Assembly (NCBI GenBank): GCA_013822725.1 | Contig: PNKX01000004.1 | Coordinates: forward strand, 62,001-126,000 | From: Pirellula sp. | Lineage (GTDB): Bacteria > Planctomycetota > Planctomycetia > Pirellulales > Lacipirellulaceae | Length of the DNA stretch: 64,000 bases | Direction of reading: 5' to 3' | Part shown: positions 42,530 through 51,466 of the stretch, piece by piece | Layout: every line of letters starts with the position of its first letter | How positions within the stretch are numbered: the stretch's first letter is position 1 | Made by a program: the position numbers and the translations under genes | The notes under the pieces: model-generated | Database searches by the model: none | What the model was told of the DNA's origin: nothing | Seen by the model: only the letters and a program-made list of their open reading frames with translations

Positions 42530-43942
42530 CTAGTACGCGTTCTCTTGTTTGAAGACGACAAGCGCCGTCTTGATGAGAATCTTCACGTCCATCCACAGCG
42601 ACCATTCGCGGATGTAGCGGTGGTCGAACTCGATGCGGCGTTCCATCTTGTCGAGCGTTTCGGTCTCGCCGCGGGCGCCGTTCACTTGGGCGAGGCCAGT
42701 GATGCCGGGCTTCACTTTGTGGCGGAGCATGTAGCCGTCGATCAGCGAGCGGTATTGCTCGTTGTGGGCGTTGGCGTGCGGGCGCGGACCGACGAGCGAC
42801 ATGCTGCCGTCGAGCACGTTGAACAGTTGGGGCAATTCGTCGAGTGACGTTTCGCGAAGGATGCGGCCCAAGGGGGTGATGCGATCGTCGGTCTTGGAGG
42901 CTTGTTTCACCTCGGCGCCGTTTTCACAGACGCGCATGCTGCGGAATTTCCAGACGCCGATCTGCTCGCCGCTGAGGCCGTAACGTTTTTGGCGGAAGAA
43001 GATTGGCCCAGGCGACGTCACTTTGATAGCAATGGCGATGAGCGCCATCGGCACGGCGACGAGCGCGAGCGCTAGGATGCCGACGACCAGATCGAAGCCG
43101 CGCTTGAGGACGCCGTCGATGCCGCTGATCGGCGTTTCGAACACGCTCACCACCGGCAGGCCGTCGATCTGGTTCCAGCGGGCGCTGAGCATTTGGAAGA
43201 CGAAGAAGTCGGGAACGATGTAGACCGAGGCGGTGGTATCGCCTAGTTTGCTGAGGTAGGTGCGGATCCGTTCCTCGGCCCGCATCGGGAAGGTGATGTA
43301 GATCATGTCGACTTCGCCGGAGCGGGCGAGTTCGACGAGTTGCGTGAGATTGCCGGCTTGATGAAGCTCGGCGCCGGTCGCTTCGTTGGTTCGCTTCTCG
43401 GGGCGGTCGTCGAAGTAGCCGACGAACTGGAGACCAAGCTCGGGGGAATTTTGGATATTGGCGGCCAGTTGCATGCCGAGGCGGTTCATGCCGCAGATGG
43501 CGAACTTGCGGGCGTTGAACCCGCGCTTGCGGAGCTGCCGCAGCAGCATGCGGAGGACGATGCGGTCGGCCGACATCGCCATCGGCGTCAGCACGAGCCA
43601 GACCAATTTGCTAGCGTAGCTGAACTGGGCGTTCGATTGCGTGATGAGCCCGATGCCGAGCACCGTCGGCGCCACGTAGATCCAGGTGATGACGACGCAC
43701 CAGAGTTCGCGGGCGAGCTTCGAGCCGCGCCAGTTGCGGTAGAGTCCGCTGACTTCGATGGCGACGACATGCACCAGCAGCGTCGTGCCGACGACGATGG
43801 CGAGGCTCGACAGCGGCGCGCCGGGCGTGAACTCGATCGCCACGAGCGCGGCGGCGATGATGGCGGCGGCGTCGGAGAGCCGGTAAGCCAGATCGACCAC
43901 CGAGCGGTGGGAACGGAAGCGGACGTTGTCGTTGCCGGACAC
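42530..43942 (-). CDS. Undecaprenyl-phosphate sugar phosphotransferase (WcaJ-like)
   Basis: 470 residues. Four membrane helices at ~15-135, a CoA-binding-like Rossmann domain (KFAICGMNRLGMQLAANIQN, then VGYFDDRP) at ~145-250, a fifth helix at ~285-305 and the C-terminal catalytic domain: [49 protein letters not shown] and KPGITGLAQVNGARGE. This is the full-length form of the family, unlike the soluble-fronted copy at 28873-29982. It primes a polymer by transferring glucose- or galactose-1-phosphate. No other glycan genes adjoin it. Confidence 0.93.
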   Translation of the reverse strand: MSGNDNVRFRSHRSVVDLAYRLSDAAAIIAAALVAIEFTPGAPLSSLAIVVGTTLLVHVVAIEVSGLYRNWRGSKLARELWCVVITWIYVAPTVLGIGLITQSNAQFSYASKLVWLVLTPMAMSADRIVLRMLLRQLRKRGFNARKFAICGMNRLGMQLAANIQNSPELGLQFVGYFDDRPEKRTNEATGAELHQAGNLTQLVELARSGEVDMIYITFPMRAEERIRTYLSKLGDTTASVYIVPDFFVFQMLSARWNQIDGLPVVSVFETPISGIDGVLKRGFDLVVGILALALVAVPMALIAIAIKVTSPGPIFFRQKRYGLSGEQIGVWKFRSMRVCENGAEVKQASKTDDRITPLGRILRETSLDELPQLFNVLDGSMSLVGPRPHANAHNEQYRSLIDGYMLRHKVKPGITGLAQVNGARGETETLDKMERRIEFDHRYIREWSLWMDVKILIKTALVVFKQENAY

Positions 43943-44165
43943 TGGGCCGTGGCTCGTGGGAGGGAGCGGTCGCTGCCGCGGGGGAAGTGGACGATCGCGC
44001 GGCTGAGGGCGCTTGCAAATCTAGGTCTTAGGACGGGATTTGCCGGGACGACTGCGGGCGACGGGGGCGAATGTGGGCTGCCGCCGAGGGGATACAACCG
44101 GCAAAATGGGTGCTTTTGGGCGTGGAGTGGGAACCTGACGCATGAATTGGGCGTCGGAAGGATTG

Positions 44166-44331
44166 AACCGCCAAGGACGCCAAGGACGCCAAGGAAAATC
44201 CAGGAAGAGCGAAGGAACCGCGGATGGACGCGAATGAAGAGAGGCAAATTAAATCTGCGTTCATTTGCGTCCATCGGCGGTTCCAATGGTATTTGTTCCC
44301 CCTTGGCGTCCTTGGCGTCCTTGGCGGTTCA
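44166..44331. repeat. Nested inverted-word element
   Basis: Outer arms: AACCGCCAAGGACGCCAAGG plus a further unit on the left, and CCTTGGCGTCCTTGGCGTCC TTGGCGGTT on the right. Inner arms: AACCGCGGATGGACGCGAAT facing ATTTGCGTCCATCGGCGGTT. It lies in the 524-base gap between the divergent sugar phosphotransferase and the alpha-2-macroglobulin gene; no gene is seen in that gap. Confidence 0.85.
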
Positions 44332-44466
44332 AATGAATGACCAGTGGGGTTTCTCTGGACCCCATCGGCGGCGGTGGCGTAGAACAGGGGCAAATGGGTC
44401 GAGCGAATCGACTTGATTTCACCACGCGGCGGAGTCCGCGGCGGTTCAACTTTCGGGCGGCAACTC

Positions 44467-47400
44467 ATGACGAATTTCTTCAAGCTGGCGGCGGTCTTGA
44501 CGGTTTTGGCGGCGACGCTGGTGGGGAGCGCTAAGCCGCAAGCGGCGGAGGCGCCGGCGACCGAGCGGCAACAGGCGCGCAAATTGATGGACGACGGCAA
44601 CTTTAAAGATGCGCTCGCCAAATTTCGGGAGCTGACGCTCAACGACGAGACGGGCGATTCGCGCGAGGTGGCTGAGGATTTCCAGCGTGCGCTCAACTGC
44701 CTGCAGCAGCTGAATGAGATGAGCGGGATCGACGCCTATCGCGAGGACGTGGCGGCGGCCCATGAAACGGATTGGATCATCCTGGCGTCGGTGGCGCAAA
44801 GCTACGCGACGATCGATCACCAGGGCTTTATGATCGCCGGCGAGTTCCGTCGCGGACAACATCGGGGCGGCGGCAAAGTGGTGAACTCCGTCGAGCGCGA
44901 TCGCGTGCGGGCATTGCAACTTTACCGCCAGGCGCTCGACATCGTCGCCGACAAGCCCGACGCCCATTCGACGACCGAAGCGCGCGATCTGCTGAGCGGG
45001 TTTGCGAGCGCGGTGCTGAACGGCGGATCGTATCGGCAGCCGTATTTGTTGCAACTACTCACCGACATCGCGGTGCTGCCTGACTACGAAGATGGCTGGG
45101 GCTATCGCTACAACAGCGGACCGCAGGGTGCGCCGGTCGACGAGGCAGGCAATCCCATCTTCTACGCTGCGCCGGCCGATTGGAAATCAGCCAAGAACGA
45201 CGGCGAGCGTTGGCGGTGGTTGCTGGCCGAGCGAACCCACTGGCAGCCGCAGACGAACATCGACGAATGGCGCGAGCGGGCCGACTTCCTCGTGAGCCAG
45301 TTCGGCGTCCAGACGATGGCCGACTACGGCTGGTGGTTCAACCAGAATTCGGACGACGCGGAAGTCACCAAGAGCATGTTCGCGCTCCACACGCTCGCCG
45401 ACGGCGAGACGATGGCGAAGCTGGCGACCGGAATCAAACGGTTCAAGCTGCCGGAAGAACAGAACTATATCGCGCTGCAGCGGCGGATTGTCGAGAACGC
45501 CGCGGGAACATCGAGCCAGTGGCAGCAGGCGAAGTCGTCGCTGGCGCAGGAGTTTGAGAACCGCCGGCAATACCCGCGGGCGGCGCAGGAATGGAAGGAA
45601 CTCTTCGCGTCGGCGCCGACAAGTACGCCGTACCGCGAGCGGTTCGAGCAGATCGTCGGCAACTGGGGCCGGCTGGAAACGGTGATGACGCAGCCGGCGG
45701 GCAAAGGGGCGACCATCGAGTATCGCTACCGCAACGGCAAGCGGGTCGAGTTCACGGCGCGGGCGATCAAAGTGCCGGAACTTCTCGCCGACATGAAGAA
45801 GTATCTGCAGAGCCAACCGAAGGAACTCGACTGGAACCAGATGAACCTGGAGAACCTCGGCCACCGGCTGGTGGTGAGCGGCCAGGAAAAGTATCTCGGC
45901 GCCGAGGCGGCGAGTTGGGCGCTTGAACTTGAGCCGCGCGAGGCCCACTTCGATCGCCGCGTCACGGTGACGACGCCGCTGCAAAAGGCGGGGGCGTATC
46001 TGCTCACCGCCAAGATGGAACAGGGGAACACGCACCGCGTCGTGGTGTGGGTTGCGGACACGGCGATCGTGAAGAAGCCGCTGGAGAACCAGGCGCTCTA
46101 CTACGTTGCCGACGCGGTGACGGGGAAGCCAATTCCCAAGGCGAACGTGGAGTTCTTCGGCTACTGGCACGAGGCGCTCGACGGCGGCGCGCGGTTCCAA
46201 GTGAACACCAAGAACTTCGCCGAGAAGACCGACGCCGGCGGCATGGTGAAACTGGCGGCCGACGAAGCGAATCGGCGGTTCCAATGGATCGCTACCGCGA
46301 CGACGCCCGAGGGGCGGCTCGCTTACTTGGGCTTCAGCGGCGTCTGGTCGGGACAGTATATAGACGAGCAGTACAAGCAAGTAAAGGTGTTTGCCATCAC
46401 CGATCGGCCCGTCTATCGGCCTGATCAGGAAGTCCACTTCAAGTTCTGGGTGGCGAACGCGCAGTTCGATCAGCCTGACGCCTCGCCGTACGCGGGGCAA
46501 TCGTTCGTGGTGGAGATTCACGACGCCCGCGGCGAGAAGGTCTACACGAAGTCGCTGGTAGCGGGCGAGTTTGGCGGGCTCGAGGGTTCGTACATGCTGC
46601 CGACGGGGGCGGCGCTGGGGCAGTACCAACTCAACGTCGTCAATCATGGCGGCGGCAGCTTCCGCGTCGAGGAATACAAGAAGCCGGAATTTGAAGTCAC
46701 CATCGACGCCCCGAGCGAACCTGTGAAGCTCGGCGACAAGATCACGGCGAAGATTTCCGCGAAGTATTACTTCGGCGCGCCGGTGACCGCAGCGCGAGTG
46801 AAGTACAAGGTGCTGCGGACGACGTTTAACGAACCGTGGTTCCCGCCGAGTCGCTGGGACTGGCTCTATGGGCCCGGCTATTGGTGGTTCGGCGAGGACT
46901 ACACGTGGTTCCCCGGCTGGCGGCGGTGGGGTTGCAGCCGGCCCGCGCCATCGTGGTTCTGGCAGGCGCCTGAACAGCCTGAAGTAGTGGCGGAGCAGGA
47001 AGCCGAGATCGGTCCCGACGGCGCCTATGAAGTGACGATCGACACGGCGGCGGCGAAGCAGTTCCACCCAAACGTTGACCATAGCTATCAGATTCAGGCC
47101 GAGGTGGTCGACCAATCGCGACGGACCATCGTGGCCAACGGCCGCGTCCTCGTAGCGCGCGAGCCGTTCAAAGTCTACGTCTGGACGAACCGCGGTTACT
47201 ACCGCACGGGCGACACGATGGAGCTCGAGATGGCTGCCCGCACCATCGACGGCAAGCCGGTGAAGGCCCGCGGCGTGTTGCGGCTGCTGAAGGTCGCCTA
47301 CGAAGATGGCAAACCGGTCGAGAACGAAGCCGCCAAGTGGGACGTGCCGACCGACGCCCAGGGGCGGGCGACGTTCCAGGTGAAGGCGTCGGAGCCGGGG

Positions 47401-50400
47401 CAATACCGCCTCGCCTACACCGTGACGAAGAAAATCGGCGACGAGAGCCAGTCGATCGAGGGCGGCCAAGTGATCGTCGTGCGCGGCGAGGGATTTGACG
47501 GCAGCGACTTCCGGTTCAACGCCGTGGAAGTCGTGGCCGACAAACGCGACTACGCGCCGGGCGACAAAGTGCAGCTGCAGGTCAGCTCGAATCGGGCCGA
47601 CTCGACGGTGCTGCTGTTCGTGCGGCCGGCGAACGGCGTTTACCTGCCACCGCAGGTGGTGACGCTCAAGGGGAAAAGTACGATTGTCGAAGTGCCGGTC
47701 GAGCAGCGCGACATGCCGAACTTCTTCGTCGAGGCGGTGACGGTGCATGGCGGGCAGTTGCACACGACGGTGCGCGAGATCTTCGTGCCGCCGGCGCAGC
47801 GGGTGTTCGACGTCGAGGTCGTGCCGTCGGCCGAGGCGTATTTGCCGGGGCAGAAGGCGAAGGTGCAACTCAAGCTCACTGACGCCGACGGCAAGCCGGT
47901 CGTCGCGTCGACGGTGGTCGCCGTTTACGACAAGGCGCTGGAATACATCTCGGGCGGCGGGAACGTGCCCGACATTCGGGAGTTCTTCTGGAAGTGGCGG
48001 CGGAGCCATCAGCCGCAGAGCGAGACGAGTCTTAGTCGCATTGAGTATCCCGTGACGAAACCGGATGAGAAGGTGATGCAGGATCTGGGCGTGTTCGGGG
48101 CGAGCGGGGCTGATGATCCAATAACTTATCCCGACGCCGCCGTCTGGAGTGAACTGAGCAGTCGAAGAAAGGATAGATTCTCTGCCCAAGCTTTTGGACG
48201 AGGCGGCATGGCGGCTGGCGCTCCGATGGCGATGGCCGCGCCGATGGTAGCGGAGGCGGTCCCTACCAGCGCGAAGATGAGCGCCGAGGGTGCAGTCGAT
48301 TTGTTCGTCGATCAGTCCGGGGGCGCCGCGGGGCAAACGGTTCAGCCCACGGTCCGCCAAAACTTCGCCGACACGGCCCTCTGGGTCGCCAACTTGCAGA
48401 CGAACGCCGAAGGTCTCGCCGAAGTCGAGCTCACCATGCCGGAGAACCTCACGGCGTGGAAGATCAACGTCTGGGGGATGGGCCACGGCACGCGCGTCGG
48501 CGAAGGCTCGGCCGAAGTCGTCACGCGGAAGAACATCATCGTCCGCCTGCAGGCGCCGCGGTTCTTCGTCGAGACCGACGAAGTGGTGCTGTCGGCCGTG
48601 GTCCACAACTATCTCAAAGAAGCGAAGCAAGTTCGCGTCGTGCTCGACCTGGAGGGAGATACGCTTCAAGGCCCCGAGTCGATGGAGAAAACGGTCGACA
48701 TCGCCGCCGACGGCGAGACGCGCGTCGATTGGCGCGTGAAGGCGGTGCGCGAAGGCGAAGCGACGATCCGCATGTCGGCACTCACCGACGCCGAGTCGGA
48801 CGCGATGCAGCAAAGTTTCCCCGTGCTGGTCCACGGCATGCTGAAGACCGAATCGTACAGCGGCGTCATTCGCCCGACCGAAACGATCGGGAAGTTCACC
48901 GTCACCGTACCCGAAAAACGCCGCGCGGAGCAGACACGGCTGGAAGTGCGGTACTCGCCGACGCTGGCCGGGGCGATGGTCGACGCCCTCCCCTATCTCG
49001 CCGACTATCCGTACGGCTGCACGGAGCAGACGCTCAATCGGTTCCTGCCGGCGGTGCTGACGCAGAAGACGCTCCAGCAGATGGGCGTTGATCTCAAGGC
49101 GATTCAGGAGAAGCGCACGAACCTCAACGCTCAAGAGATCGGCGACGCCGCCGAGCGCGCCGAGCAGTGGAAGCGATTCGATCGCAATCCCGTGTTCGAC
49201 GAAGTGGAGCTCAACTCGATGGTGAAGGCAGGCGTCAACCGCCTCACCGAAATGCAGCTCAGCGACGGCGGCTGGGGATGGTTCAGCGGGTTCGGCGAGC
49301 AGTCGACGGCTCACACGACGGCGACCGTCGTCCGCGGGTTGCTCGTCGCCAAGCAGAACGACGTGGCCATCGTGCCAGGCGTCGTCGAGCGCGGCGTCGA
49401 GTGGCTGCAGCGCTACCAGCGCGAAGAGCTGGCGAAGCTCGACAACTGGGACCGCGAGGCAAGTAAGTCTCGCAACGACAAGGAGCAATCGAAGCCAAAC
49501 GCCGACAACCTCGACGCGCTCGTCTACCTGGTCCTCACCGAAGCCCAGCGAGCCGGGGCGTCCTCGCCCCCGGCGCCCAACGCTGAATCAGTCGACCCCG
49601 CCGATAACACGGCGAAGACACGCGATCGCATGCGGGCCTACCTCTATCAGGACCGCACGAAGCTCGCGGTCTACAGCTTGGCCACTTTCGGCCTGGCGCT
49701 CGAAATCGAACAGGAGAGCGGCGGGCGTCAGCCCGCTGTCCCTCCTGCCGACGACCGGCCCGCCGAACAGGGAGCTGACGCTCCCCGCTCGCCGGAGATG
49801 CTCAAGATGGTCATGCAAAACCTCTCCCAATACGTCAACCAGGACGACGAAAACCAAACCGCTTGGCTCGACCTCCCAGCCGGCATCTGGTGGTTCTGGT
49901 ACGGCAGCGAGAACGAAGCGCAGGCTTACTACCTCAAGCTGCTCGTCGCCAATGATCCCAAAAGCGAAGTCGCGCCGCGGCTCGTTAAATACCTCCTCAA
50001 CAACCGCAAGCACGGCACGTACTGGAACAGTACCCGCGACACGGCGCTGGTGGTTGAAGCCTTCGCCGACTACCTGAAGGCGACCGGCGAGGCGAAGCCG
50101 AACCTCTCGCTGGAAGTGCTCGTCGACGGCGAGTTGAAGAAGTCGGTCGAGATCACGGCCGAGACGCTCTTCACGTTCGACAACGCGCTGGTGCTGGAAG
50201 GCAACTCCCTCAGCGCCGGCGAACATACCGTCGAGCTGCGCAAGAAGGGCGACGGGCCGATCTACTTCAACGGCTACCTCACCAACTTCACGCTCGAAGA
50301 CGATATTCAGGCCGCCGGCCTCGAACTGAAGATTAACCGGAAGTTCTACAAACTCACCCCCGCCGAGAAGACGGCTGCGACGGCAGGCGGGCGTGGCCAG

Positions 50401-50793
50401 GCGATCGAGCAACGCGTCGAGAAGTACGACCGCACCGAGATCCGCAGTCTCGAAGAACTGACCAGCGGCGACCTCGTCGAGATCGAGCTCGTCGTCGACA
50501 GCAAAAACGACTACGAGTACATCCTGCTCGAAGACATGAAGGCGGCCGGCTTCGAACCGGTCGAAGTCCGCAGCGGCTACAACGGCAACGAGCTCGGCGC
50601 CTACGTCGAATACCGCGACGAACGGGTCGCCCTCTTCTGCCGCACGCTGGCCCGCGGGCAGCACAGCGTCAGCTATCGGCTGCGAGCCGAGATCCCGGGA
50701 CAGTTTAGCGCCCTGCCGGCGAAGGCGTCGGGGATGTACGCGCCGGAGCTGCGGGGGAACTCGGCGGAGTTTAAGGTGCGGATTGGGGACTGA
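44467..50793 (+). CDS. Bacterial alpha-2-macroglobulin
   Basis: 2108 residues from ATG 44467; an upstream in-frame start would add 18 residues ahead of the signal peptide (KLAAVLTVLAATLVGSAKPQ). Bacterial A2Ms trap attacking proteases outside the cytoplasm. TPR-like helices occupy ~30-480; MG/MG2 domains follow, with VKVFAITDRPVYRPDQEVHF at ~640. The A2M domain has FADTALWVANLQTNAEGLAE, and the thioester motif is YGCTEQ with Cys1518 and Gln1521 (CxEQ kept). Odd points: a Trp-rich insert at ~791-836 (about ten Trp) and a Pro/Ala linker at ~1695-1775 encoded by palindromic DNA words. E. coli-type A2M sits beside PBP1C; here it does not. Confidence 0.93.
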   Translation: MTNFFKLAAVLTVLAATLVGSAKPQAAEAPATERQQARKLMDDGNFKDALAKFRELTLNDETGDSREVAEDFQRALNCLQQLNEMSGIDAYREDVAAAHETDWIILASVAQSYATIDHQGFMIAGEFRRGQHRGGGKVVNSVERDRVRALQLYRQALDIVADKPDAHSTTEARDLLSGFASAVLNGGSYRQPYLLQLLTDIAVLPDYEDGWGYRYNSGPQGAPVDEAGNPIFYAAPADWKSAKNDGERWRWLLAERTHWQPQTNIDEWRERADFLVSQFGVQTMADYGWWFNQNSDDAEVTKSMFALHTLADGETMAKLATGIKRFKLPEEQNYIALQRRIVENAAGTSSQWQQAKSSLAQEFENRRQYPRAAQEWKELFASAPTSTPYRERFEQIVGNWGRLETVMTQPAGKGATIEYRYRNGKRVEFTARAIKVPELLADMKKYLQSQPKELDWNQMNLENLGHRLVVSGQEKYLGAEAASWALELEPREAHFDRRVTVTTPLQKAGAYLLTAKMEQGNTHRVVVWVADTAIVKKPLENQALYYVADAVTGKPIPKANVEFFGYWHEALDGGARFQVNTKNFAEKTDAGGMVKLAADEANRRFQWIATATTPEGRLAYLGFSGVWSGQYIDEQYKQVKVFAITDRPVYRPDQEVHFKFWVANAQFDQPDASPYAGQSFVVEIHDARGEKVYTKSLVAGEFGGLEGSYMLPTGAALGQYQLNVVNHGGGSFRVEEYKKPEFEVTIDAPSEPVKLGDKITAKISAKYYFGAPVTAARVKYKVLRTTFNEPWFPPSRWDWLYGPGYWWFGEDYTWFPGWRRWGCSRPAPSWFWQAPEQPEVVAEQEAEIGPDGAYEVTIDTAAAKQFHPNVDHSYQIQAEVVDQSRRTIVANGRVLVAREPFKVYVWTNRGYYRTGDTMELEMAARTIDGKPVKARGVLRLLKVAYEDGKPVENEAAKWDVPTDAQGRATFQVKASEPGQYRLAYTVTKKIGDESQSIEGGQVIVVRGEGFDGSDFRFNAVEVVADKRDYAPGDKVQLQVSSNRADSTVLLFVRPANGVYLPPQVVTLKGKSTIVEVPVEQRDMPNFFVEAVTVHGGQLHTTVREIFVPPAQRVFDVEVVPSAEAYLPGQKAKVQLKLTDADGKPVVASTVVAVYDKALEYISGGGNVPDIREFFWKWRRSHQPQSETSLSRIEYPVTKPDEKVMQDLGVFGASGADDPITYPDAAVWSELSSRRKDRFSAQAFGRGGMAAGAPMAMAAPMVAEAVPTSAKMSAEGAVDLFVDQSGGAAGQTVQPTVRQNFADTALWVANLQTNAEGLAEVELTMPENLTAWKINVWGMGHGTRVGEGSAEVVTRKNIIVRLQAPRFFVETDEVVLSAVVHNYLKEAKQVRVVLDLEGDTLQGPESMEKTVDIAADGETRVDWRVKAVREGEATIRMSALTDAESDAMQQSFPVLVHGMLKTESYSGVIRPTETIGKFTVTVPEKRRAEQTRLEVRYSPTLAGAMVDALPYLADYPYGCTEQTLNRFLPAVLTQKTLQQMGVDLKAIQEKRTNLNAQEIGDAAERAEQWKRFDRNPVFDEVELNSMVKAGVNRLTEMQLSDGGWGWFSGFGEQSTAHTTATVVRGLLVAKQNDVAIVPGVVERGVEWLQRYQREELAKLDNWDREASKSRNDKEQSKPNADNLDALVYLVLTEAQRAGASSPPAPNAESVDPADNTAKTRDRMRAYLYQDRTKLAVYSLATFGLALEIEQESGGRQPAVPPADDRPAEQGADAPRSPEMLKMVMQNLSQYVNQDDENQTAWLDLPAGIWWFWYGSENEAQAYYLKLLVANDPKSEVAPRLVKYLLNNRKHGTYWNSTRDTALVVEAFADYLKATGEAKPNLSLEVLVDGELKKSVEITAETLFTFDNALVLEGNSLSAGEHTVELRKKGDGPIYFNGYLTNFTLEDDIQAAGLELKINRKFYKLTPAEKTAATAGGRGQAIEQRVEKYDRTEIRSLEELTSGDLVEIELVVDSKNDYEYILLEDMKAAGFEPVEVRSGYNGNELGAYVEYRDERVALFCRTLARGQHSVSYRLRAEIPGQFSALPAKASGMYAPELRGNSAEFKVRIGD
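49717..49789. repeat. Facing palindromic words inside the A2M gene
   Basis: Word 1 (49717-49738) begins AGCGGCGGGCGTCAGCCCGC; word 2 (49769-49789) is AGGGAGCTGACGCTCCCCGC plus T, an inverted near-copy. They are translated in frame as part of a linker (GGRQPAVPP...AEQGADAPRS). The first 22-base word recurs exactly at 56757-56778 inside the cysteine desulfurase gene in another frame. Confidence 0.8.
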
Positions 50794-50825
50794 ACGGAAG
50801 GCGGAAGGCGGAAGAGATTAAATGC

Positions 50826-50854
50826 AACCGCCAAGGACGCCAAGAGCGCCAAGG
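50826..50854. repeat. Orphan half of an inverted-word element
   Basis: AACCGCCAAGGACGCCAAGA followed by GCGCCAAGG is the left arm of the CCGCCAAGG class, but I find no matching right arm in the following 600 bases. It is probably a decayed or truncated copy just after the alpha-2-macroglobulin gene. Confidence 0.65.
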
Positions 50855-51061
50855 AAATGCGCGTGTGGCCTCGGTTCTCCGAGCTGAGGGCGAAGCCAAG
50901 AAACTTCAGCCAACGGCCCGTCTTCACTAAAGCTTCCCGTGGCTGCGCCACCCATGCTCAAAAACATGGGTCACCCGCGCAGTTGGCGGACGGCGTCGCG
51001 CCGCTGACGGATTAACGCCCTATCGATCCGATGAGGATCGGCTCATGGGCGCCTTTGGCGA

Positions 51062-51283
51062 TTGGCCAACGGCCATGCTCACCGTAGCCTGGGTCAAGCG
51101 CAGCGCCGGCCCAGGTGAGAGAGGGAATAGATATCTATTGGCTGAAAGCCATGCTCACTTGCTTGGCCAGATTAGCCAGAGAGTATGAAATTGGCCTTCA
51201 GCCAATCCGAGGGCCGCTCTTTGCCAACCTGGGGCGGCGCGTTGCTTGCCCCAGGCTACGGTGAAAGCGTGGCCTTCAGCCAA
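51062..51283. repeat. Nested inverted repeat built on TTGGC/GCCAA and CCCAGGCTACGG words
   Basis: The outer arms are 51062-51093 (TTGGCCAACGGCCATGCTCA then CCGTAGCCTGGG) and 51250-51283 (CCCAGGCTACGGTGA... GGCCTTCAGCCAA). Inside, TTGGCTGAAAGCCATGCTCA (51138-51157) faces TTGGCCTTCAGCCAA near 51192. Further hairpins such as CCGGAGGGCCACGCCCTCCGG follow at ~51361. It fills the 673-base gap between convergent genes (50794-51466), in which I see no gene. Confidence 0.7.
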
Positions 51284-51466
51284 CAAACTCCCTCCTTACC
51301 TGAGGTATTTGGTCGCAGAAGACCTTGGAGTTGGTTTCTATCGACATCGACCGTAACTAGCCGGAGGGCCACGCCCTCCGGGTCGAAGCGTCGAGCGACT
51401 TGGCGGCGCCGCCCGGACCGCGTGGCGGTCCGGCTATTCAGTCGTGCGACGCTGCGAACTTCGGCT

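Noticed and set aside
45187-49488. A 1433-codon open frame on the minus strand opposite the alpha-2-macroglobulin gene
   Set aside because: It is the mirror of a high-GC coding strand: rich in Arg, His, Leu and Val with no recognisable domain, whereas the plus strand encodes a clear A2M.
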